A stretch of 32,918 nucleotides of DNA from Acidobacteriota bacterium (GTDB taxonomy: Bacteria; Acidobacteriota; Vicinamibacteria; Vicinamibacterales; UBA2999), in NCBI GenBank assembly GCA_009694735.1, contig SHUG01000018.1, forward strand, positions 1 to 32,918, given 5' to 3'. Shown here piece by piece: positions 1-9,938 of the stretch. The translations under genes and the position numbers were made by a program. Under the pieces are notes generated by a model. That model did no database searches. It worked only from the letters and a program-made list of their open reading frames with translations, and had not been told where the DNA came from. Position 1 is the first letter of the stretch. Each line of letters opens with the position of its first letter.

Positions 1-2508
<2,508 letters not shown>

Positions 2509-2539
2509 GTTGGAAAAAAGGCGAAATGCCTGTCCCGCG

Positions 2540-2545
2540 ATTATA
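2540..2545 (-). promoter_or_regulatory. Probable -10 box of the secA promoter
   Basis: Read on the minus strand this is a perfect TATAAT, 31 bases upstream of the secA ATG, giving a predicted leader of about 25 bases. I see no good -35 hexamer at 16-18 bases. That position is occupied by a GC-rich inverted-repeat element (2546-2570), so the promoter may depend on the -10 box and its flank, or the hexamer match may be chance. Confidence 0.5.
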
Positions 2546-2570
2546 CCCGCCTTCGCCAAGGCTACGGGGG
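2546..2570. repeat. Short dispersed palindromic element upstream of secA
   Basis: The element contains GCCTT-CGCC-AAGGC, a 5-bp stem with a 4-base loop, followed by CTACGGGGG. A related sequence sharing CCTTCGCC, AGG and CTACGG occurs in-frame in the glycoside hydrolase gene at 28690-28754. It sits between the M23 gene and secA, directly in the spacer/-35 zone of the presumed secA promoter. Its status as a genome-wide repeat family is inference from these two copies. Confidence 0.45.
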
Positions 2571-2598
2571 CTCAAGCCTCAAGCCCCGGGTCGCAAGC

Positions 2599-3519
2599 CT
2601 AATTTCCGCTGGCGCGGCGCGGGTTGAGCAGGAGTTGGAGCGGGTTGAGAATGCGGCCGTTGGCACGCACTTCGTAGTGCAGGTGCGAGCTGGTCGCACG
2701 GCCGGTGGCGCCGACGAGGCCGATCAGGTCGCCGCGCTTCACGGCCTGGCCCTCGCGAACCTTGAACGCCGACAGGTGGCCGTAACGGGTTTCGATGCCG
2801 TAGCCGTGATCGATGACCACCAGGTTGCCGTAGTTGCCGGCCATGGCGGCCGTCGTGATCTTGCCGTCGGCCGTCGCGTAGACCGGGTCGCCCGTGTCGG
2901 CGGAGATATCGAGACCGGGGTGGAAGTCTTTTTCGCCGGTGAACGGGTCGGCGCGGTTGCCCATGCTCGACGAGAGCCAGCCGTGAGTCGGCCAAATCGA
3001 AGGCGTCGCCGCCGCCAGCGAATTGCGCTTGTCGACGTTCGAGCGCACGGTCTGCAGACGGCTCTCGAGACCCTGAAGCAGATCCTTCAACACGCTGAAG
3101 GTGTTTTCAGGGGAGGCGAGTCCGGGCGTCACGCTGGTGAGGGCGACGCCGGCGCTCGGTCCGCCCATCGCGCGGTTCTTCACCACGGTGGGCAGCTTAT
3201 CCATGGAGTTCTGCAGCGCCGGGTCGAGCGCCGCCTTGGCGCCCAGATCCGACATGGTGCTCTGCAGGGCGACGATCTGCCCAGCCAGAGTTTCCGTGGC
3301 GGCGCGGTAATTTGCGTTTTCGATTTCGAGCGTCGTATTCGACGCGTAAAGGTCGGCGACGTCGTACTGCGCCTTGAAGGCCGCACCAAAACCGATCAAC
3401 GCCGGGAGGCAGGTGGCTATCACCACCATGACGACCGCCGCCTTCACGCCGATCGTGAAGCGACGCACGACACCGGTCGTGCGGTCGGCGAGAACAACGG
3501 TGTAGCGCTTCGAAAGCAT
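2599..3519 (-). CDS. Membrane-anchored M23 (LytM-type) peptidoglycan endopeptidase
   Basis: This is a predicted murein endopeptidase of 306 residues acting on cell-wall peptides outside the inner membrane. A positively charged N-terminus is followed by a transmembrane segment at about residues 27-48. A helical region at about 55-165 is likely coiled coil, and the M23 domain covers about 175-295. The zinc and catalytic residues look intact: HPGLD (H200, D204), H248 in RYGHLS, and HLHYEV (H279, H281), so this is an active-type enzyme rather than a degenerate EnvC/NlpD-like activator. I chose ATG 3519 over the TTG one codon upstream because an AAGG lies 6 bases before it. It is followed on the same strand by secA after 90 bases. 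The substrate bond is unknown. Confidence 0.93.
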   Translation of the reverse strand: MLSKRYTVVLADRTTGVVRRFTIGVKAAVVMVVIATCLPALIGFGAAFKAQYDVADLYASNTTLEIENANYRAATETLAGQIVALQSTMSDLGAKAALDPALQNSMDKLPTVVKNRAMGGPSAGVALTSVTPGLASPENTFSVLKDLLQGLESRLQTVRSNVDKRNSLAAATPSIWPTHGWLSSSMGNRADPFTGEKDFHPGLDISADTGDPVYATADGKITTAAMAGNYGNLVVIDHGYGIETRYGHLSAFKVREGQAVKRGDLIGLVGATGRATSSHLHYEVRANGRILNPLQLLLNPRRASGN

Positions 3520-3802
3520 CAAGTACCTTATTTATGTTGGGGTTCCCGTCGTTCGACGCGAACCCGTAAGGCTAGCATGCCCCTCCGGGATCCCGAAGCG
3601 GAAATTGCCGGATTGTGAAAGATTCGCCCGTTGATCGCCCTGGGCCGGGTTAGGCCTGACAGTTAGGGTTCCGCGGTCAGCGGGTCGATCGGCTCCAGAG
3701 CCCTGGCACCTCGGCCACCACCTCTGCCATGACGGCCGTATGGCTTTGCGTCACTGTCTGTGTCGCGCATCTGTCTGCATTATCTCGTGACCGCCGTGAC
3801 CG
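3520..3802. other. Intergenic region between the M23 gene and comM, with a perfect-arm hairpin
   Basis: No coding sequence is convincing in these 283 bases. Positions 3540-3565 form a compact hairpin: GGGTTC pairs with GAACCC and, inside that, CGTCG pairs with CGACG around a TT loop, with one C-C mismatch between the two stems. It lies about 20 bases upstream of the M23 start, so it could be a 5' leader structure of that transcript. It lacks the T-run of a terminator in either direction. The comM side (about 3600-3802) shows nothing I recognise. Confidence 0.5.
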
Positions 3803-5320
3803 TTACGTCATCGATTCAACGAATCGGTATTGCAGCGCTTCCATCAGATGCTCGGTGGCAATCGCCTCGGCGCCGGCCAGGTCGGCAATCGTCCGTGCGA
3901 CGCGGATGATGCGGTGGAAGCCACGGGCCGACAGCTGAAGCTTGTCTGCCGAGCGTTCCAGCAGGCGCCGCCCCGCGACGTTGAGCGGCGCGTGTTTCTT
4001 CAGCTCCGTCCCGCTGAGTTGCGCGTTCACCCGCGCGTGGCCACGACGAGCGAGTTGACAGGCCCTGGCCGCCAGCACGCGTTCGCGAACGGCCGCGGAC
4101 GATTCTCCTGCCGGGCCTTCAGTCAAGGCAGTGATCGGTACCGCTTCGACCTCGACAATCAGGTCCAGCCGATCGCGCAGCGGCCCGGACAGCCGGCCGC
4201 GGTAACGCGCGATCTGTGGCGGCGTGCACTTGCACGCGCGTTTCGGATCGCCCAGGTATCCACACGGACACGGGTTCATCGCGGCGACCAGCACGAATCG
4301 TGCGGGGAAGACGACCGATTGCAACGCGCGCGAGACCGTGATGCGGCCTTCCTCGATCGGCTGGCGCAATGCCTCGAGCACCCGGCGATCGAACTCCGGC
4401 ATCTCATCCAGGAACAACACGCCGTGATGCGCGAGGCTGACCTCGCCGGGCCGCGGGGTGGCCCCGCCACCGACCAGGGCGACATCGGAGATCGTGTGGT
4501 GCGGCGCACGGAAGGGCCGGTCGGTCAGCAGACCGCCGCCCGTGCGCAACTGCCCGGCCACCGAATGAATGGTCGTCGCCTCAATCGCCTCGTCGAATGA
4601 CAGTGGCGGCAGAATGCCCGGTAGCCGCCGCGCCAGCATGGTCTTGCCTGCCCCCGGTGGACCGATCATCAGCAGGTTGTGACCGCCCGCCGCCGCTACC
4701 TCGAGGGCGCGCCGGGCGAACGCCTGGCCGTGAAGATCAGAGAGGTCTAAGTCCAGGGTGCCTGGGGTGCCTGGGGTGCTGGAAGTAGGAAGGACCGGCC
4801 AATCGGCCGGCGATTGGTTCATCCGTGAAACGGCCTCGCTCAGTGTCCGCACCGGCAGCAACCGGAGCCCCGAGACGACCGCGGCTTCGGCGAAGTTCTC
4901 GAAGGGCAACAGCAGCGCGCGCGCCCCGCTACGCCTGGCCTCGGCGGCGATCGCCAGCACACCGCGCGCGGGCTGGATGGAGCCGTCCAGAGAGAGCTCG
5001 CCGACGTGGACGATGCCGGCCAATGCCGATGCCTGAATGACGCCGGTGGCCGCGAGCATGCCCAGGGCCATCGGCAGGTCGAACCCCGGGCCCGCCTTGC
5101 GTACGTCGCCAGGCGCCAGGTTGATGGTGATGCGGTGCGCGGGAAATTCGTAACCTGAGTTCCGAATCGCCGCGCGCACCCGGTCCCGGCTTTCGCGAAC
5201 GCTGGCGTCGGGCAGGCCGACGAGCTGGAAGTGGGGGAGGCCAAAGCTGATGTCGATCTCGACGTGCACACGGCAGGCGTCAATCCCAATCACGGTGGCG
5301 CTCTCGACGGTTGCCAGCAT
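3803..5320 (-). CDS. comM: ComM/YifB-family AAA+ ATPase (Mg-chelatase-like)
   Basis: ComM is a hexameric helicase that promotes branch migration during natural transformation in bacteria where it has been studied. This copy has 505 residues, almost exactly the usual length. An N-terminal Lon-S5-like domain (about 1-170) is followed by the AAA+ core with Walker A GPPGAGKT (220-227), Walker B VLFLDE (301-306) and a four-cysteine cluster in CPCGYLGDPKRACKC (C351, C353, C363, C365). A C-terminal Mg-chelatase domain ends the protein. The frame is open for 36 codons upstream, but the ATG at 5320 begins the conserved MLATVESATVIGID, so I start there. The linker at about 180-189 contains a TPGTPGT repeat encoded by a 9-bp tandem repeat. 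It is divergent from the coiled-coil gene. Confidence 0.96.
   Translation of the reverse strand: MLATVESATVIGIDACRVHVEIDISFGLPHFQLVGLPDASVRESRDRVRAAIRNSGYEFPAHRITINLAPGDVRKAGPGFDLPMALGMLAATGVIQASALAGIVHVGELSLDGSIQPARGVLAIAAEARRSGARALLLPFENFAEAAVVSGLRLLPVRTLSEAVSRMNQSPADWPVLPTSSTPGTPGTLDLDLSDLHGQAFARRALEVAAAGGHNLLMIGPPGAGKTMLARRLPGILPPLSFDEAIEATTIHSVAGQLRTGGGLLTDRPFRAPHHTISDVALVGGGATPRPGEVSLAHHGVLFLDEMPEFDRRVLEALRQPIEEGRITVSRALQSVVFPARFVLVAAMNPCPCGYLGDPKRACKCTPPQIARYRGRLSGPLRDRLDLIVEVEAVPITALTEGPAGESSAAVRERVLAARACQLARRGHARVNAQLSGTELKKHAPLNVAGRRLLERSADKLQLSARGFHRIIRVARTIADLAGAEAIATEHLMEALQYRFVESMT
4755..4779. repeat. 9-bp tandem repeat inside comM, shared with the aldehyde dehydrogenase gene
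   Basis: GGGTGCCTG-type units occur about 2.7 times. They encode the STPGTPGT linker between the N-terminal and AAA+ domains of ComM. The 16-mer AGGGTGCCTGGGGTGC (4755-4770) recurs exactly at 10115-10130, again in a linker-coding part of a gene. Confidence 0.6.
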
Positions 5321-5502
5321 GCGCAGCCAGGTGCAATCGCATTGCCGCGTCGCCGGCCGCCGATTCCGGCGGAAATTCGCGGACCGTGTGGCAACCGGCC
5401 AGTGGGCGTCGCAGAAAGCGACACACAAGCCGTTGGGGAATACCGCAGTTTCCGCGCGCCGCGGCTGTTCCTACTGACGCGCCGCGGTATATACACGCGG
5501 GC
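5321..5502. promoter_or_regulatory. Divergent intergenic region between comM and the coiled-coil gene
   Basis: These 182 bases separate two divergent genes and must hold both promoters. On the plus side a TATATA at 5488-5493 ends nine bases before the ATG at 5503. If it is the -10 box, the leader would be only a few bases. No good -35 match is evident 17 bases upstream. I see no clear promoter on the comM side. Confidence 0.35.
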
Positions 5503-8160
5503 ATGCTCGACGCACTTTTCGGTGGCAACAGCGGCAACAAGAAGCAGCAGCAGGATGAGCTGCAAGCCCTGGTCAACCGGGCGCGCGAAGAGCGCGCGGC
5601 GCTGAGCGCGATGCTCACGCAGATGGCCGGCGGCACTTCGAAGCTCGCACAAACCAGCAAGGCACTCGACCAGGTGGGCCAGAAGGCCGACCTGGCCCTG
5701 AAGAAGCTCGACGAGCTGGGCCACAGGGTCACCGGCTACGACGAGCGCGCCAAGGGGCTCGAGCAGATCGAGACGCGCATCAGCGACGTGCACGACCGGG
5801 TAGCCGAGGCCCAGCGCGTCTCCGAAAAAATCACGGCGCCCGACGGCGAGTTGCAGAAGCATCGCCTGGCCGTCAACCAGCTGGCGTCACAGGCCCTCGA
5901 GAACCAGGTCACCATTGATACCTTGCGCAAGGAGCGCTCCTCATTCGAAGACCTGCGCGGACAGCTCAAGGTGTCGACCGCCGAGGTCGTCCGCTCGGTC
6001 GGCGCCCAGCTGACGCAGGAGTTCCAGCGCATTCGTGAAACCTCGCGCGAGGCCAAGGACGATTCGACCTCGGCCACCGAAGCGGTGAAGGAAATTGAGA
6101 AGAAGCTCGGGCCGCTGGTCCAGCTCCAGGAGCTCAGTAAGAACACCGAAGAACGTCTCACCTCGCTCAATTCGCTGGCCGAACACGTGTCGCAGAAGGC
6201 CAAGGCGCTCGAGGCGCAGAAGCACGCCGTCGAACGCGCCGTCGTCGAGGCCAACCGGCTGAACGAGATGGTGTGGGCCATGGACGGGCAGATCACCAAA
6301 CTCAACGAGGGCAGCAAGCAGGTGGCCCGCGCCGAAGAAACCGTCGAGCGGATGGAGAAGCTGGCGCAGGAAACGACGGCGCAGCTGTCGGCCGCCACCA
6401 CCGCGCGCGAAGAGTTCTCGCGCGAGTTCGGTCGCCTCGACAAGGAAAGCCGCGGCCTGTCGGAGTATTTGAAGACCACGGTCGAGCGCCTGTCGGTCGA
6501 CAAGAAGGAGTTCGACGCGTTCGATCACCGCTTGCGGGGACTCTCGACCGCCGTGGGCGATGCCGAGACGCGCATGGACGGCGTGCTCGGCAAAGACAAG
6601 GCGCTATCGGCGATGAACCAGCGCGCCGACGAGTTGAGCAAGGACTTCCAGACCCTGATGGCGCAGGCCGACGAGATGGCGCGCAAGCAGGGGGCGCTCG
6701 AAGCACTCGGCGAGCGGCTGGCGCAGGTCGACGAGATCAGCCGCCGCACCGTGGCGCAGCACGAAGCCCTCAAGCAGTCGCGCCAGGATCTCGACACGCT
6801 GCGCACGGAGATCGCGGAATTTCACAAGTCGTACGCCGAGGTATCGATGCTGCGCGACAAGCTGGCGGGCGACCGCGCCTCGCTCGAAGCGTTCGGCGAA
6901 CGTGCCACCACGATGCTCAGCCGCACGCCCGAACTCGAGTCGAAGATGGACGCCGTGCTCAGCAAGATGGCGACCGTGGATGAAGGCACCAGGTCGGCGA
7001 CCCGTTTGGGCGAGCTGGCCGCTGAGCTCGACGCGCAGCTCACCCGTGTCGGCGCACGCCTGCAGTTCATCGAGAAGCTCGAAGGCCGCATCAACAACCT
7101 TCACGTCGTGACGTCCGACGTCGACCGCAAGCTGGCCGAACAGCTGGCGCGCCGCAACGAGGTGGAGAGCCTGAAGAGCTTGTGCGACACGCTGGGCACG
7201 CAGGTCGGCGACGCCCAGCAGAAGCTCGACGGCGTGGCCGCCCTGCAGGCACGACTTCTGCCGCTCACCGCGCAGGTGGCTTCGCTCGGCCAGTCGATCG
7301 AGCGGTCGCAGCAGCTGGTCGAAACCGTGAAGCAGGAAGAGTCCACGGTCCACGAGCAGAAGGCCCGCCTGACCGAGCTGGTGGAGCAGAGCAAGACGCT
7401 CGCCTCGGAAACCAGCGAACGCCTCAAGCAGGTGCAGTCGGTCGGCGACGAGCTGGGCCGCGCCGCGGGCATCAAGGAAGAACTGCTCACCGAACTCACC
7501 CGTGTCCAGGCCCGCCAGCGCGATGTCATGACGCAGACCGAAGCGGCGGAAGATCACCTAAAGCGCGCCGAGACCATGGTGAAGCAACTCGAGCAGCGCC
7601 GCACGCAGCTGGCGTTCTCGGAAAAGAAGATCACCACCTTCGAGCAGCGGCTCACCGATCTCACCCGCGCCACCGAGGGCGTCGAGCAGAAGATCAAGCT
7701 GATTGTCGAGAAGGAATCACTGGTCCAGGCCATCAAGGCCGAGGTCGAAAGCGTCCACAAGATCAGCAGCCGCAGCAAGGCCGACCTGCAGTTCGTGACC
7801 GATCATCGCGCCGAGGTGACCGACCTGCGCGGCAAGGTCGAAGACCTGCTGGGGCGCGTCAGCGACACCGACGCCAAGATTGCCGACATCGAGTCGCGCC
7901 GCAAGATGGTGGAAGAGGTGCAGACGCGCGCCAATGCCATCACCAACCTCCTCGACGACATCAACGTCAACCTGGAGATGCTGGGCGAGCAGCGCGCGGT
8001 GATCGACCACGTCGGCGAGAAGCTGGCGCGCCTCGACTTCATGGTGCAGGAAGCGCAGAACACGCTGCGCGCGCTGCAGCGCGAGCGCGAAGTGGCCGCG
8101 CGCATCGAGCAGGGCATCAAGTCCCTGCGGGCACGGTCGGGCGAGTCGAAACTCGCGTAG
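5503..8160 (+). CDS. Large coiled-coil protein of unknown function (885 aa)
   Basis: I do not recognise a named family. Apart from a short N-terminus (MLDALFGGNSGNKK) the protein is almost entirely predicted helix. It is rich in E, K, R, Q, L and A with heptad-like spacing from about residue 20 to the end, and contains many near-repeating stretches built on DEL, RLA, VEQ and KAL. It has no signal peptide, no transmembrane segment and no Walker motifs, so it is not an SMC or Rad50 ATPase. It most resembles cytoskeletal or scaffold-like filament proteins. The frame is open upstream to 5311, but the ATG at 5503 follows a TATATA box and starts a normal-looking protein, while the upstream part overlaps the 5' end of comM. 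Its stop abuts the stop of the convergent mltD-like gene with no gap. Confidence 0.85.
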   Translation: MLDALFGGNSGNKKQQQDELQALVNRAREERAALSAMLTQMAGGTSKLAQTSKALDQVGQKADLALKKLDELGHRVTGYDERAKGLEQIETRISDVHDRVAEAQRVSEKITAPDGELQKHRLAVNQLASQALENQVTIDTLRKERSSFEDLRGQLKVSTAEVVRSVGAQLTQEFQRIRETSREAKDDSTSATEAVKEIEKKLGPLVQLQELSKNTEERLTSLNSLAEHVSQKAKALEAQKHAVERAVVEANRLNEMVWAMDGQITKLNEGSKQVARAEETVERMEKLAQETTAQLSAATTAREEFSREFGRLDKESRGLSEYLKTTVERLSVDKKEFDAFDHRLRGLSTAVGDAETRMDGVLGKDKALSAMNQRADELSKDFQTLMAQADEMARKQGALEALGERLAQVDEISRRTVAQHEALKQSRQDLDTLRTEIAEFHKSYAEVSMLRDKLAGDRASLEAFGERATTMLSRTPELESKMDAVLSKMATVDEGTRSATRLGELAAELDAQLTRVGARLQFIEKLEGRINNLHVVTSDVDRKLAEQLARRNEVESLKSLCDTLGTQVGDAQQKLDGVAALQARLLPLTAQVASLGQSIERSQQLVETVKQEESTVHEQKARLTELVEQSKTLASETSERLKQVQSVGDELGRAAGIKEELLTELTRVQARQRDVMTQTEAAEDHLKRAETMVKQLEQRRTQLAFSEKKITTFEQRLTDLTRATEGVEQKIKLIVEKESLVQAIKAEVESVHKISSRSKADLQFVTDHRAEVTDLRGKVEDLLGRVSDTDAKIADIESRRKMVEEVQTRANAITNLLDDINVNLEMLGEQRAVIDHVGEKLARLDFMVQEAQNTLRALQREREVAARIEQGIKSLRARSGESKLA

Positions 8161-9873
8161 TTACTGCTGGGTGTTGGCGGAGGAGCGCGGCCGCTGCACG
8201 ACGAGGCGGTCGCCGATGGTGAGCTCGGTGCCGCGCATCTTGTTCCAGTTCTTCAGCTGCGCGATGGTCGTGCCGGTCTTGCGGGCGATGGCCGACAAGG
8301 TGTCGCCCGCCCGCACGCGGTAAGTCTTCTGTGCGACGGCCGCCGTTTCCGCCAGCACCTCTTCAACCGTGGCTTCTGCGGCCCTTTCGAGATCCGCTGA
8401 TGAAGCGCGGGCCAGCAGCGCCGACGAAGGCATGCGCGGAATCACGAGCCTGCCACCGGTCGTCACGCGCGAATTGACGCGCAGGTAATTCGCCTCGGCC
8501 AGGTCGATCCGGTTCACCCGCAGCTTCTTGGCAATCGACGCCAGGGTCTCGCCCTTCTTCACCGTGTGCCATTGCATGGCGTTCAGCTGACCTGGCGCCG
8601 AAGCCGCCAGGCCCTCGCGCACGCGCTCGGCCGTTCCCTGCGGAACCCGGATGGAGTAGTTGCCCTTCTTGACCGGCGTCGTCCAGCGGCGGAACTCCGG
8701 GTTGAGCTTTTGGATGTCGTCCACCGGCACGCCGGCCCATTCGGCTACCCGCCGCAGATCGAGCGCCGCTGGCGCGACCACGGTTTCACTGGGCGTCGCC
8801 ACCATGGGGATCACGTCGAAGCCGTACTGCGCCGGGTTCTTGGCAATGATCACGGCGGCCAGGATCATCGGCACGTAGTCGCGGGTTTCGCGCGGCAGGA
8901 ACTGGGTGGTGGCGCTCAGCTGCCAGAAGTCGTCCTTGCGGCTGCGGGTCAGCGCGCGTTTCACCCGGCCAGGCCCGCCGTTGTACGACGCCATGGCCAG
9001 GTGCCAGTCTTCGAACGTGTTGTGCAGGGTCTTGAGGTATTTCGCGGCGGCCAGCGTGGCCTTCTCGGCATCGGCGCGCTCATCGAGGTACCAGTCGGCC
9101 TTCAGCCCGTTTTCGAGCGCGGTGCCGCGCATGAACTGCCACACGCCGCGCGCCTTCGCGCGCGACAGCGCCGATGGCTTGAACGCGCTCTCGATCAGCG
9201 GAATATAGGCGAGGTCCAGCGGCAAGCCTTCGGCCCGGAAGGTGGCCTGGATCATCGGCAGGTACTGGGCGCCGCGCGCCAGCCCGTCGGCCAGGAACTC
9301 GCGCAGCCGCCCCTGGAAGAGTTCCACGTAACGCAGCACGCGGTCGTTGGTCGGGATGGGAATGTCGTGGGTGGTGGTCTCGAGGTCGGCCTCAACCGTC
9401 TCGGCCGTGGCGAGCGCCGGCTTGGCGGTGTCGAAGGTTTCGATCGCCAGCAACGCGTCGATCGACGCCGGCTCGGTCTTGGTTTCGGTGAAGCCGTCGC
9501 CCTTGGCCAGCGCACCCTGCTCTAAGACGCTGATGCGGTCGACGAGGCGGTCGAAGTGCTCGCGCAGGCGGGCATCAACACGGGCGCCGCCGGCTGATTC
9601 CAGCAGGATGTCGAGCGACCGGTCGAACTCGCTACGAGCCCGGTCGAGGTGCCCGAGCGTCAGTTCCTGGTGGCCGGTGGCGAAGTGCCGATCGGACTGA
9701 GCAATGAGGATGGTGACCGGATCGGGCTGGGCGGCGACCACAGGCGGAGCCACCACTGCTACCGGCGGCTGCGGAAGGACCTTGGCCGTTCTCGAACCTG
9801 AGCCCGTGGCGCATCCCGCCAGCACTGATGTGCCGCACAGAAGGGCGATAGCGAGAGAGTTCTTGAACGGCAT
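8161..9873 (-). CDS. mltD: MltD-like membrane-bound lytic transglycosylase with LysM domains
   Basis: This enzyme cleaves the MurNAc-GlcNAc bond of peptidoglycan, forming 1,6-anhydroMurNAc ends. The 570-residue protein starts with a lipoprotein signal (LAGC, lipid cysteine C21), so it is probably membrane-anchored. A helical region (about 55-125) and a linker precede the SLT domain at about 200-345, with catalytic E228 in PLIESAF, GVWQFM, and ASYNGG (295-300). Two LysM peptidoglycan-binding repeats follow at about 435-480 and 516-560. The domain order matches MltD of the family-1D type. It lies downstream of the aldehyde dehydrogenase on the same strand after 65 bases, but nothing ties it to the microcompartment. 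Its stop touches that of the convergent coiled-coil gene. Confidence 0.94.
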   Translation of the reverse strand: MPFKNSLAIALLCGTSVLAGCATGSGSRTAKVLPQPPVAVVAPPVVAAQPDPVTILIAQSDRHFATGHQELTLGHLDRARSEFDRSLDILLESAGGARVDARLREHFDRLVDRISVLEQGALAKGDGFTETKTEPASIDALLAIETFDTAKPALATAETVEADLETTTHDIPIPTNDRVLRYVELFQGRLREFLADGLARGAQYLPMIQATFRAEGLPLDLAYIPLIESAFKPSALSRAKARGVWQFMRGTALENGLKADWYLDERADAEKATLAAAKYLKTLHNTFEDWHLAMASYNGGPGRVKRALTRSRKDDFWQLSATTQFLPRETRDYVPMILAAVIIAKNPAQYGFDVIPMVATPSETVVAPAALDLRRVAEWAGVPVDDIQKLNPEFRRWTTPVKKGNYSIRVPQGTAERVREGLAASAPGQLNAMQWHTVKKGETLASIAKKLRVNRIDLAEANYLRVNSRVTTGGRLVIPRMPSSALLARASSADLERAAEATVEEVLAETAAVAQKTYRVRAGDTLSAIARKTGTTIAQLKNWNKMRGTELTIGDRLVVQRPRSSANTQQ

Positions 9874-9938
9874 TTGGGGGCGAAAAGTTTACCCGGCAGG
9901 GTAACACGACCCAAACTTTAGCGTCAACCCGTTATGGC

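Noticed and set aside
3812-3826. Hairpin CGATTC/GAATCG as a comM terminator
   Set aside because: It lies within the last codons of comM, is only 6 bp and is not followed by a T-run.
3803-5320. Magnesium chelatase subunit for chlorophyll synthesis
   Set aside because: The Lon-like N-terminal domain, four-cysteine cluster and 505-residue length are those of ComM/YifB, and no bacteriochlorophyll genes are nearby.
5321-5428. 36-codon N-terminal extension of ComM
   Set aside because: The extra residues (Cys/Arg/Trp-rich) do not match ComM, and starting at 5320 gives the usual length.
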